The notes below the pieces were generated by a model that had not been told where the DNA came from, did not search any database, and saw only the letters and a program-made list of their open reading frames with translations. DNA of 64,000 bases, taken from the NCBI GenBank assembly GCA_039881145.1, contig JAYKKI010000157.1, forward strand, positions 12,501 to 76,500, written 5' to 3'. Shown piece by piece: positions 13,046 to 22,390 of the stretch (the first letter of the stretch is position 1; every line of letters begins with the position of its first letter). A program made the translations under genes and the position numbers. The stretch is from Druceiella hillmani. Lineage: Eukaryota; Arthropoda; Insecta; Lepidoptera; Hepialidae.

Positions 13046-16000
13046 ATCTCTATGAAGTTTCGTAGTTTTTTTCCCAATTTTTTCGTATGACTCTCAAAAC
13101 AGCAAGAAAGATAACCTAGAAAACCTTACAAAGATTTTAGTACGTACACACAATATTAACCAATGTAAAATATTTTATATTTATAAATAAACTAATACTT
13201 ACGTATGTAATTCTTTTGCACTGAATAATTTCCCACTATTATCACTGTCAATTGCATTAAAGTCACTTGTTAGTTCACTTGCCATTGTTACTATATTTAT
13301 TATTGTTTTGACGATTTGAAATTATATGAAAATAAACGTAGCTACTCACGAGTAAAATGTATCTATAATGTGAGTATTCGCCACGTGCTTGTCCATGAAT
13401 TCGTGAGTATATACTATGCATTGGCGGGGTGGAGTGGTAATAGAGAGAGAAGGGATGAGAGAACGAAAAGAAAGAGGGAGAAAGAGAAAGGTATTATACA
13501 CTACTCGCTTGTGTATACGACTGTCGCGCCTGCGCACGTCTCATTTAACGGTTTTATTCCACGGACTTATTCTTACGGTTTTACTATCACATTTTTTTCA
13601 GTTCGGTCGTGCAGCAAAATCCCTATCTCCTCCAAGCCTGCCGTAAGGAACTTCGTTCCAAAAAGAAATAAAAGAGAAACCCTATTAAAAGCTTTATTTA
13701 ATTTGTCAATCAGTAAAATTAGAAATATTGAAATGTTTATGAAAACTTAAGTTATATTTATTAATTATTTATAAATGATATTCCTAGAGAAATTTTAGCT
13801 TGTACTCCTTTAAAATTATAATAGAATATATTAAACAATATTTAAAATTTACACCACAATTTATGGGATGTATATTTTGTGCACTGTTGTAACTTTTTAG
13901 ATTGTTTCATGAAGTTTGCAAATATAAAATGTATGTAAATTAACAAGTAAATTAGAAAAAGTATGAAATACTATTACGACAGATAAACAAAGTGACTAAA
14001 CCTCACTAACTAATTATCGTTACTGTACTACAGCCTCAGTCTCTTTGCATGCAAAGCAATACAATTTGTAAGCAAAACAGAGGATATTGCACGATCAATC
14101 ACACTCACAGGTCTTAAGGGAATGGCTAGCGATGTGTAACACTCATGTCAAAATGTTATCGACAAGCCACGTCCTAAATTAAACTCAAAACAATATAATT
14201 TAAATATCTGTAATCTTCATATAAATATATAACAGAGTTATAAATAGGTAATAATAGACATTACAATACACATTTAAAAACAAAATTATAAGTATTTTAA
14301 TAAATATTAGGCAAACGGCAATGCAAACGTCACATGGCAAACGTCTACATACACAGACTGCTATGGGTCTCCTACTTTGTAATTTTGATATCATCATTAA
14401 ACACACCAATAGACTTTCTGGGAATTATATTCTTGGAGTTAAGAGAAGAAGACAAATATTTTTTTATAATTTTAATAATTTTTTGAAAAAATCACCTTTT
14501 GTTTTAAACATTTTATATTTTTATAGATTAGTTTGTCATTTAAGTCTAACTTTGTTCTTTTAGTTTATGAACCTTTGTGAACTTCATGAAATTAATAATA
14601 TATGACATCAAATATTATTTCAATTATTAATTACAATTAAATGAGACTACGTGATGTAATATTATTTCTACTTTCTTTCATTTCTTTACCACGACCTAGG
14701 TTTCGTTGTATTACAACATCTTCGGGTGGGAAATTAGCAAAGATTAGATAGGGCAAAGAAAGATAGCAAAGACCTTAACGCCAAATATATTCAATATTAA
14801 TCAAAATTAAATTAAACTATGTGATGTAATATTACTTCTACTTTCTTTAAGTTCTTTACCACGACCTAGGTTTCGTTGTAATAGATTTTAAGGTAGGCAA
14901 TTAGCAAAGATAGGTTGTGGTTAAGAACTTAAAGAAAGTAGAAATAATACTACATCACGTAGTTTCATTTAATTGTGAATAATGAATTTCTACAAAATTA
15001 ACGCCAAATATATCCAATTATTAATTTCGTGATGCATATTTTCCCATTTTTAAATCATACTAACGTAATGATATACGTCATCTCCCGGTGACTAGAGTAG
15101 TGTTACATTAGATATTATTTACAATTGTAACTATTAATAAGTACTCTCAAATTCTGTTTCTATTGTATCTTCTGAGTAAATAATGAGATTGTTAATATAC
15201 AAGAAACTGTATTGTCTTAAAATTTTATTAAATTACGCTGCGTTAAGAATAACAATAATAATACGTCTAGAAAAATTCAAACAGTACCTTTAATATACCG
15301 TTTACTTCTACTGTCTCTGTGCCTCTTGTGTTTCATGTAAAATGTCTTTCTCTCAGATGCAGACGCATCGAAAAATGGCGATGACTGTGCTCGCTTTTGT
15401 CATTACGTTCGCCATCTGCTTTCTGCCGACTCATGTTTTCATGCTGTGGTTCTATTACTGGTGAGTACTCATTTTTATATATCAACTGGCCTTCTTAATC
15501 ATCCAAAGGGCAAATATGTATATAAATAGATCACAATATCAATTTGTATGTTTCCTCTCCTTAATTTATTTATTATACAGTTATCAAATCGATTTAGCGA
15601 GAACTCTCCAGAAATATTTTTAGGAACTCTAAAAATATTGTAAATTACATATTATTAGAGAACAAAGAGTGTGGGAAGTAAAGATAAAATATTTTATTCT
15701 ATGTACTAAACTAGAAAAGGACTACGGCACAGTAAGCTAACCGCCTACATGCTTCGAGAAATACTAATAATAAATTGAAACAGTACTAACTTAGACCAGT
15801 AAAATCGATGACTTTGGCTTAAAAATTCGGTCACAGATTTTTTTGCATTTCAGAATGTGTAAATGCTGTATACTGATAACCGATCAATGTTCAGCGATGC
15901 TCCATTTATGTTAAATAAGGAGAGGTAAATTTCAGGTTAGAACATCAAAAGCTTCAAAGGACATAAATAAAAGCTATATGTATAAATATACATAGATAGC

Positions 16001-19000
16001 TTAAAAACATTCCAGAAAAAAATGTTAATGATATTCACGAAGATGGTGAGGGATTTCTTCTTTATGTTGCTGTAAGGAGAACTACTTTAGGTTGAAACCA
16101 ATCTCAGAAATATTAATCATAGTCAACCTCAGTTCCTAAGTTAACAAAATTTCCATAATTAAATATTACACACGAAGAAATATGAAGTTGATGAAGAAAG
16201 AAATAAGTTTTATGTTATTTTAAATAATATCCTTGAATTAAACATATCTTTAAACGGAATATAGCCATCATTATAAGAAAACAGAATGAAGTCATCACTT
16301 TTTGAATCAACAATGAATCCTGTGATGGCGAAGGCATGGGCAAACCCGAGCACAGTTTTTGAAATGAGAATCCAAAATTATTTCTTGAGTTCTGCCAAAA
16401 TAACGACATAAGATATTTCATTTATGTATAAAGAAGGCCGTAATTATAAATATATATGCTGAGATTATTTGCAAATAAATTGGCCAACTTCCCCTCAAAT
16501 CCAAATAGCGTCCTTCAATACTGGACATCCATAAATGTAAAAGAGCAAGATATAGACTATATATATAGACTATATAGATATAGATATATGTGGCCATTGC
16601 GGAAATGTGCACAAATTAACCACAGTGCAATCTACCTACCGACATAATACAGACGAGGAATGAAACTAAATTAAAATGGCCTGCGTAGAAATTAGCTCGC
16701 TCATCCTTGGGCACAAATCTAATAAGAAAATTGGATATTAAAATACATATGAGATTTCATAGAGAAACACAGAGTGCTTCATCTCAACAGGTACCAATAT
16801 CTTGCAATAGAGAACCAGGCAAATAGAAGACTAGGCAGAGGAGACAAAAAAACAGTTTTAATAAGACATCTCTCAGGAATAAAGAGGCAAAACTATTGTA
16901 ACACTACATGAAAGCTTCAAAGATGGCTTCTTCAAAGAGATCTTTGGTATACTTGTAGCACCAACATTTGCATTAGATGCATCATCTATCAACAACATTC
17001 CATTTTGGCTTCTTGACTTTAACGTTTCAGCACCAATTGAAGATGAAGTGGGAATGGTTATAAGTTTCTTTAAATTTTTTACCGGGACTGGACTTGACAA
17101 CAGGAGAAATGCTAAATGCTGATTTGTCCATCGCCGTCAGTGACAAAACTCTCCATTGGCGAACATCTGGAAAACTAATAATTGGAATAAAGGAGTTCTG
17201 AGCACTATGCTATTGTGGCAATTGGAGACGTTAGCCAATTTAAGAATTAGTTCTTTGCTTGCGATGCTATCTAAGGTGTTCAGCAAATATATTCTGGACA
17301 GATTTGAATGTGTGGGTAAATCTCTCTTTTTTAGAGCAAACCTGTTTTTGCCCCAACCAAAACAAGATTAGATAAACTGCTTTTATATTATCCTCAAACA
17401 GCGTCAGAAAAAGAAAGCGGGGCTAATTTTATTTAATTTTATTGAGCTCGAAAAATAGTTTGACATCTGGTCTCAACTCGTTTAGATTGATGTCCGCTGG
17501 AAGATTGGAAATGTCCAAAAAGCAATTAACAAGAAGTTCTCTTGTAAATACATATACAACGATGCATATACTCGTACTTGATATCTGATAGCTTACCTAA
17601 TCTCTAAGGATATTATAGAGCATGGTAAGAGCACGTAAGGATATTATAGAACATTTTTGTTGGTTTTGATTGATGGCATAATGCAGCCCTCAATTCATGT
17701 ATAGCGAGGAGGTACAGAGATCTTAGAAGATCTAGAATATGCAAGCAAAATAGGAAGGTTTACTAAGAAAACCAGCACGTACTGGGATCAAAATCTACAT
17801 GCAGAAGACTCGAGAAAGAAGATCTGTTATGAATAATACAACACCAATTTTGTTGTTATGTTCACATATATCGAGAGTTGTAAATGTAGCAACGTGCCAA
17901 AGACGGGAGGAACTGAAGAAGTTATTACTTCACAAATCAACTTCCCGTAACTTCACCACGCATAACCATCGTATAAACTGAAATAGAGAGTGAAACTTGA
18001 AATTTTCTGTGTGCTGCTACATGGATGGGAAGCGTAAAAGGAAATGAAATATTCGCACAATTGCTGCTTGAAATATGATGTCTGAATATTCAGGTTTGAG
18101 AAGATATCTAACAAAACCGGCTTGAACAATGAAACAAAGTTTTGATCGAGTACCAAATAAAATGGCCCGAATATAATTTGACTAGTCATACGCATACGCG
18201 GAAGGGTATCCATCCACATCCCCAAAAAGACTTAAGATTATAACCTTTGAGGAAAACTAAAACATGTCCGTTCGAAACAGACTTGGCAACGGACTGTGAA
18301 TATAAAATTAAAGGGCATACTTGAAGTTTAGTGTTATGAGAAGTTGAACGATACCAATAATTTTTGCGATCGAGGGCCTACTTCAAATACAGTTATATAT
18401 TAAAGAAACAGTGACCAGTTGCTGCACGCAGGGCTCATTCCATGTAACGTGAAGTTTGACGGTATTCTTGCGATATCCCTTCAAATATGAGGTCTCTCAA
18501 TTGGTTCGCAGTAAAATAGTTAAAAATATATTTAATTTACTTTCCAGGGCTTTTATATTCGGGGTGATATTTGTTGCGTCGCTCTTTACTTGAGATGTAA
18601 TAGAACAGATAATTTAGAATGGGATTGAGGTTTATTTACATTTTTTTCATTTTTAAATCCTGTCTGCCGAATATTCGCTTCAAACTAAGGTGTAGTAGAC
18701 TCCCCCCTATAATTTTGAATTGTGACTGAAAAATCTAAGTTATCCTAGATACAAAAAATATAGCTTTATTTACTTTAATGGCTTTAAAGAATTCCTTGCG
18801 ATTATGGTAACATTTTCGAATGTGAAAAGTTACATTTCGATCATCATACATAAATTGCGACTCAATTAAGAGATCCAGCTTCATTTAAAATCTCTTAAAA
18901 ATATCCGCATTGCATAAAAACGGTGAAGTAATGGCATTCATATTTTACTGCTCGGCTGGCCAATGTAATGAATCAAGAACAAATAAATTTATTAGTAATT

Positions 19001-21891
19001 TATGAATTAGTGACAAAGAATGTCACGCTGTTAGTAAAAACCATTGTTTTGTGCATTCAGTCCGGGATTAGAAAAGTATAAGACGATATTCACGCTGGTC
19101 ATTTTTTTGCGATCATATAATTCTGCACGTCATGTCAATTCATTGACTTCTTCAATTCACTTTGCAGAAGACGAAATATTGTTCCTCTTAATTTGTATAT
19201 TTATAGATGTCATTATAAATTGTTCGGTAATAAATAATAGTCGGTCATAAAATAAATATTAAGTTAATATTGACTCCATTTTTGCGGATGCGGTACGTGT
19301 ACTGTACTTATCGTAAACACATGTAACGTGCGGTACGTGTACTGTACTTATTGTAAACACATGTAACGTGCGGTACGTGTACTGTACTTATTGTAAACAC
19401 ATGTAACGTGCGGTACGTGTACTGTACTTATTGTAAACACATGTAACGTGCGGTACGTGTACTGTACTTATTGTAAACACATGTAACGTGCGGTACGTGT
19501 ACTGTACTTATTGTAAACACATGTAACGTGCGGTACGTGTACTGTACTTATTGTAAACACATGTAACGTGCGGTACGTGTACTGTACTTATTGTAAACAC
19601 ATGTAACGTGCGGTACGTGTACTGTACTTATTGAAAACACATGTAACGTGCGGTACGTGTACTGTACTTATTGTAAACACATGTAATGTAGAAGACATGT
19701 ACTTATCGTAAAACAACTTATTGTACTTCCCCTTTCAGCCACCTACAATTTACTCCCACAAGTCTTCAATTTATTAAGTGTTTGGCGAATGCGGTCAACT
19801 AAACAATGCATATTCATGAAATTAAAAGTTTTTTTACACTTTCTTTTATTTACATTGCGTGAAATTTGTGTCATATTTTTATTTTGTACCGTGCAGGAAG
19901 AAAAATAGAATTGGTCATGGTCATGAAATTATAATCCCCTTTAAAATATAATTGCCAATAAATGGAAGGGTTTATGTAAATTCTAGGCAGGCGGGTAAAC
20001 AAGGGACAAATTATGGAACCACATTCACATAGGAAACTCGTAATAATAGTTTATTGCCGTACAGAAATAATTAAAAAGTGTTTATAGAAAACGTCGGTGT
20101 GTTGAAGAAAGTTTCATGAACAATTAATAACAATTTCGTTAATCCTGTATAAATTATTATATTGTGCAAATTATGACTTTAAAGTGACGTGTGACCTATT
20201 TGTTCGAAGCTATTTATTTTTTTTAATGCAACAAAATTATACAACACAAAATCATAAATAGTGATGTGGAGGAGGTCGCCTTTGCGCCATTAACAATTAT
20301 AATCTATAAATTCAATGAGAAATAACAAGAACTATCTATTTTTGAATTTTTTTAGCTCAAATTAGTATTAATTTAATGTTGGTAATCAAACATTGGCAAG
20401 AAAATTGTACACCAAATCTAATCATTTAATAAAAATACGCGCATTAACCATGGTGTAAAGAAAATTAAGATGTATGTGTATTGTTTTACTGAAAACTTAT
20501 TTTTAAATAAGATTTTCCAATTTACTCGATAAACACCCGCCACTTTAATTTAATAAATATATACTTGGTTTAAAAAAATACAAAAGTTTGAAAAGAATAA
20601 TTTTTATGCGGAATTTAAATATTTGTTTTTTTTACAGTCCAACCGCGCTGAACGACTACAACGACTCTTGGCACGCCTTGAGGATTGTGGGCTTCTGCCT
20701 TTCATACTTGAAGAGCTGCATAAATCCAATCGCTTTATATTGTATCACCGAGGCGTTTCGAAAACATTTTAATTGGTAAATAAACTAATTTTAATAAATT
20801 TGGCCTTAATTATTGTCATTTTAAAAAAAGTTAAAAATTTACTAAAAGGTATACATCAGATCAATATATTATCACACTTGACTCTCTCCTTTAACTTCTT
20901 ATAAAGACCAAAATAGATAAGATGGAAATATAAATTGGGAGTTATATTTGTTATAAAAAGTTACATTTGTTATAAAAAGTACAAAAAGATCAGATTGCAA
21001 AAGACTGAAAAAAATCAAGTGTTACGAATACTATTAAAATTATTCAAAGCAATGTTATGCAGGCGAGATATGACAGCTGAACTTTGATTTAATTGATTTG
21101 TTACTCGTGATTGAAAACCATCTGAAGATGGGATTGGAACCATAGTTCAATGAGTTTCTTTCTGATGTGATCATATAATGACATCTAATTATTTGCTTCG
21201 CAAAATTGAGTTTCAATATCGCTTCTAATTTTATCAGATACTCGTTAAAATAATTTTAAGCATACAAGTTTCATTAATTTTCAGATCTTCTTTTCTCAAC
21301 GTTACATATCTCAACGTTACAATTAATTTGATAAATATTCATGAATATCATCTTATAAGCGCTTACGTCAACAATATTTCATAACATTTACTAAATCAAA
21401 GATTTCCATCTTTAAAAGCATTTGTTTAAAATCTGAAATCACTATCACAAAAAAAAAACAGAATATAAAATTACAAGAGCTATTATTTTATTTAATGTAC
21501 TATTTGTTTTTTTCCGAGGAAAAGGTTTGTTTAAAAAACACGTAATAACGCAGTGGGGACTTAGGAGACTTTTAACGAGTTAGGGGAGTTAGTTTTCTTG
21601 CATCATATTCAAACATAATTCGAGGTATATACACTAATGGTAGATTACTAGTTCCGTGTATGTTTTATACTAAACCACAAATTAATTGACTTCACAGTTT
21701 CTTGAAAATACAACAATCGACTCAACAATAGAAGTCTCGTAAAAGTACCTTTCATTTAATCAAATGCTCTCGTACGCAGGCATCTGCTCTGCCGAGGCGG
21801 CGGCAGCACGCAGAGCAGCACCGGCCACGTGAAAGATAACTCGCTCTCTATGATGAACTCCAGGCACCACACGAGCGACGAACTCCAGTAG
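5761..21891 (+). CDS. CCHamide/bombesin-receptor-like neuropeptide GPCR, 3' six coding exons (TM2 to stop)
   Basis: This is a class A seven-transmembrane receptor, expected at the plasma membrane, binding a peptide and coupling to G proteins. I join exons 5761-5981, 7748-7878, 8900-9094, 15357-15460, 20638-20775 and 21780-21891. All introns are GT-AG, and the phases agree through 300 codons to a TAG (299 residues after the split first codon). TM2 (LALADLLV), the ECL1 motif WPWGEAMC, TM3, TM4, the ECL2 cysteine (VVCFPY), TM5, TM6 (FAICFLPTHVF) and TM7 (INPIALY) appear in order. WPxG, CFLPxHVF and NPIALYC fit the insect CCHamide receptor/bombesin receptor subtype-3 group as I know it. The N-terminus and TM1 are not in the window, so their exon lies upstream. 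Oddities: the DRY motif reads NRC, and the introns are full of tandem repeats and transposons. Family is secure; the exact ligand is inference. Confidence 0.86.
6697..6755. repeat. (TA)n microsatellite
   Basis: About 29 TA dinucleotides with one G interruption, in a GPCR intron. Confidence 0.95.
7008..7082. repeat. 23-bp tandem repeat, three copies
   Basis: Three identical units of tatgagcgtgtggtattgta plus cca are followed by a partial fourth, in the intron before the TM4 exon. Perfect identity suggests recent duplication. Confidence 0.9.
7748..7878 (+). CDS. GPCR exon: TM4
   Basis: The acceptor is aatacag before 7748. The exon encodes ETRRATCRAVF, a membrane segment IIWLIATALAIPAVAG and SYLRVVELDSTNK. 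I end it at AAG|gtggga (phase 0). A second in-phase donor, AGA|gtaaga at 7888, would add three residues, and I cannot choose firmly. The upstream codon is completed by the G at 5981. Confidence 0.82.
7879..8899. other. GPCR intron (1,021 bp)
   Basis: A 131-codon plus-strand frame (8170-8565) is open, but it has no family features and is treated as chance. Confidence 0.7.
8900..9094 (+). CDS. GPCR exon: ECL2, TM5, ICL3
   Basis: The acceptor is cttctag before 8900 and the donor is CGGAGGCAG|gtccgt. The 65 whole codons begin NFFVVCFPYLEMWGP, where the cysteine is the expected disulfide partner of the TM3 cysteine. They continue through TM5 (LLHFLIYYLLPLAAIGVCY) into a basic third intracellular loop ending RGTRRQ. 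Both ends are phase 0. Confidence 0.86.
9331..9600. other. GC-richer island of unknown nature in a GPCR intron
   Basis: This stretch between exon 9094 and the 58-bp array is richer in G+C than its surroundings (for example cggggctatcgggaggga, gtacaccgcgcttacgctg). A 65-codon frame is open, but I see no family, start context or splice sites. It may be an old insertion that seeded the array. Confidence 0.3.
9608..10574. repeat. 58-bp minisatellite, about 16.7 copies
   Basis: The unit begins acaagtacggctgcggaagc, continues ggaccattttattagataat and ends in an AT-rich tail. Starts recur every 58 bases from 9608 to 10536. Variation is almost confined to a few sites (gaccat/gatcat, aaataat/aaattat, tac/tgc). 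The array lies in the 6.3-kb intron between the TM5 and TM6 exons. Confidence 0.96.
10575..12849. other. GPCR intron, no gene seen
   Basis: AT-rich sequence between the 58-bp array and transposon copy 1. No exon or repeat could be supported. Confidence 0.6.
13019..13045. repeat. (AT)n microsatellite
   Basis: About 13 AT dinucleotides, inside transposon copy 1. Confidence 0.95.
13203..13285 (-). CDS. short exon inside transposon copy 1, EF-hand-like peptide
   Basis: On the minus strand, an ATG at 13285 opens MASELTSDFNAI and DSDNSGKLFSAKELH, then a strong donor, CATAC|gtaagt. DSDNSG followed by KELH resembles an EF-hand loop with one extra residue. No downstream exon is visible before the transposon end. 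It may be the first exon of a lost transposase or a captured host exon. Confidence 0.35.
13660..14631. other. GPCR intron, no gene seen
   Basis: AT-rich spacer between transposon copy 1 and the paired foldback elements. Confidence 0.6.
14632..15045. mobile_element. two adjoining copies of the same foldback/MITE family
   Basis: Starting at 14632 and again at about 14803, the sequence matches the end of the 58.4-kb element: AAATGA.ACTACGTGATGTA, TTTCTACTTTCTTT and CCACGACCTAGGTTTCGTTG. The second copy closes with the inverted complement at 14925-14990 and then AACGCCAAATATATCCAAT. The first copy also ends AACGCCAAATATATTCAAT. They sit in the GPCR intron before exon 15357. Confidence 0.75.
15357..15460 (+). 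CDS. GPCR exon: TM6
   Basis: The acceptor is tttctctcag and the donor is TACTG|gtgagt. The exon encodes MQTHRKMAMTVLAFVITF and then AICFLPTHVFMLWFYY, ending with two bases (TG) that pair with T at 20638 to give cysteine. RKMAMTVLAF matches the RKVAKxVLAF start of TM6 in bombesin/CCHamide-type receptors. It lies 6.26 kb from the previous exon. Confidence 0.87.
15960..18240. other. possible decayed coding remnants in the TM6-TM7 intron
   Basis: Frames on both strands stay open in pieces. Examples are LTAMDKSAFSISPVVKSSP and TIPTSSSIGAETLKSR on the minus strand near 16.87-17.15 kb, and DLSIAVSDKTLHWRTSGK on the plus strand over the same DNA. GC content is slightly raised and stops are frequent. 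It may be an old retrocopy or transposon, but I cannot name it. Confidence 0.2.
18241..19290. other. GPCR intron, no gene seen
   Basis: AT-rich sequence leading into the 40-bp array. The 68-codon frame at 19044 is not supported. Confidence 0.6.
19291..19690. repeat. 40-bp minisatellite, ten copies
   Basis: The unit begins cggtacgtgtactgtactta and ends ttgtaaacacatgtaacgtg, repeated ten times with only a few base changes. Each junction forms an imperfect dyad, ACATGTAACG-tg-CGGTACGTGT. Each unit holds a CACATG E-box. It lies in the intron between the TM6 and TM7 exons. Confidence 0.96.
19691..20637. other. GPCR intron, no gene seen
   Basis: AT-rich DNA ending in the T-rich acceptor tract of the TM7 exon. 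Confidence 0.65.
20638..20775 (+). CDS. GPCR exon: ECL3, TM7, helix 8
   Basis: The acceptor is ttttttttacag and the donor is AATTG|gtaaat. The exon encodes PTALNDYNDSWHALRIVG and FCLSYLKSCINPIALYC, which includes the class A NPxxY region as NPIALY. It then encodes the helix-8 segment EAFRKHFN. It ends with TG, completed by G at 21780 to a tryptophan. Confidence 0.88.
20776..21779. other. last GPCR intron (1,004 bp)
   Basis: Contains a small direct duplication, acatttgttataaaaagt, at about 20947-20985. Otherwise nothing recognised. Confidence 0.65.
21780..21891 (+). CDS. GPCR terminal exon: cytoplasmic tail and stop
   Basis: The acceptor is tctcgtacgcag before 21780. The reading frame fixed by the previous exon gives WHLLCRGGGSTQSSTGHVK and DNSLSMMNSRHHTSDELQ, then TAG at 21889-21891. 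A cysteine four residues after helix 8 could be palmitoylated, and the serine/threonine-rich tail suits receptor phosphorylation. This exon is GC-rich relative to its surroundings. Directly after the stop, a diverged copy of the last coding bases reappears (see findings). Confidence 0.8.
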
Positions 21892-22146
21892 CCACGTGTC
21901 AAACTCCAGGCGCCACACGTCGAACATGTCGAACGTGGACACTAAACCATCAACGCTAAACCGTTATAATGTACATTTTAGAATCCGTAGTGAAACAAGG
22001 ACTTATTATAATTTTATCATGTGCATTTGTACGTCCACTCACAGGTTCATCTTTCAAAACTTTATAGTTTATACAGCTTTAAACCTATGCGAATGACACA
22101 AATATAAGCTTTATATTTTGATTAATAAATGGCGCTATGATGGAAA

Positions 22147-22152
22147 AATAAA
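22147..22152 (+). terminator. candidate polyadenylation signal of the GPCR gene
   Basis: An AATAAA hexamer lies about 255 bases after the receptor stop codon, followed by an A-rich tract. The sequence is AT-rich, so chance hexamers are frequent. Confidence 0.3.
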
Positions 22153-22390
22153 AAAAAATCTGTAAGTGACGTTAGACTTTTCAAATGGAGTTATTTCTAT
22201 TAACTTACGTCAACAATTCTTTGAGATATAGACAATTACGGAACCCTGTTTTGCGCTTGTCCGATACACACTTAACCGGTTTTTTAAACTTTTTTTTAAT
22301 GTTCTGTGGCAAAATTACCAAAACTAACACTAATGGAATCACTTAGATGCCCTTCCATCCATCTGTAGATCACACACGATTTTCTCGGAA

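Larger units (their letters stand above)
12850..13659 (-). mobile_element. non-autonomous DNA transposon with GGAACGAAGTTCC ends (copy 1)
   Basis: The inverted ends are GGAACGAAGTTCCTTCGGC at 12850 and the complement of GGAACGAAGTTCCTTACGGC at 13659. Similarity to the copy at 40.2 kb may extend about 20 bp outward (gtgtcgtgggaaaccaggt). On the minus strand it holds a C/T-rich leader and a short exon (13285-13203) with a donor, but no transposase. The superfamily is not recognised. Confidence 0.6.
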
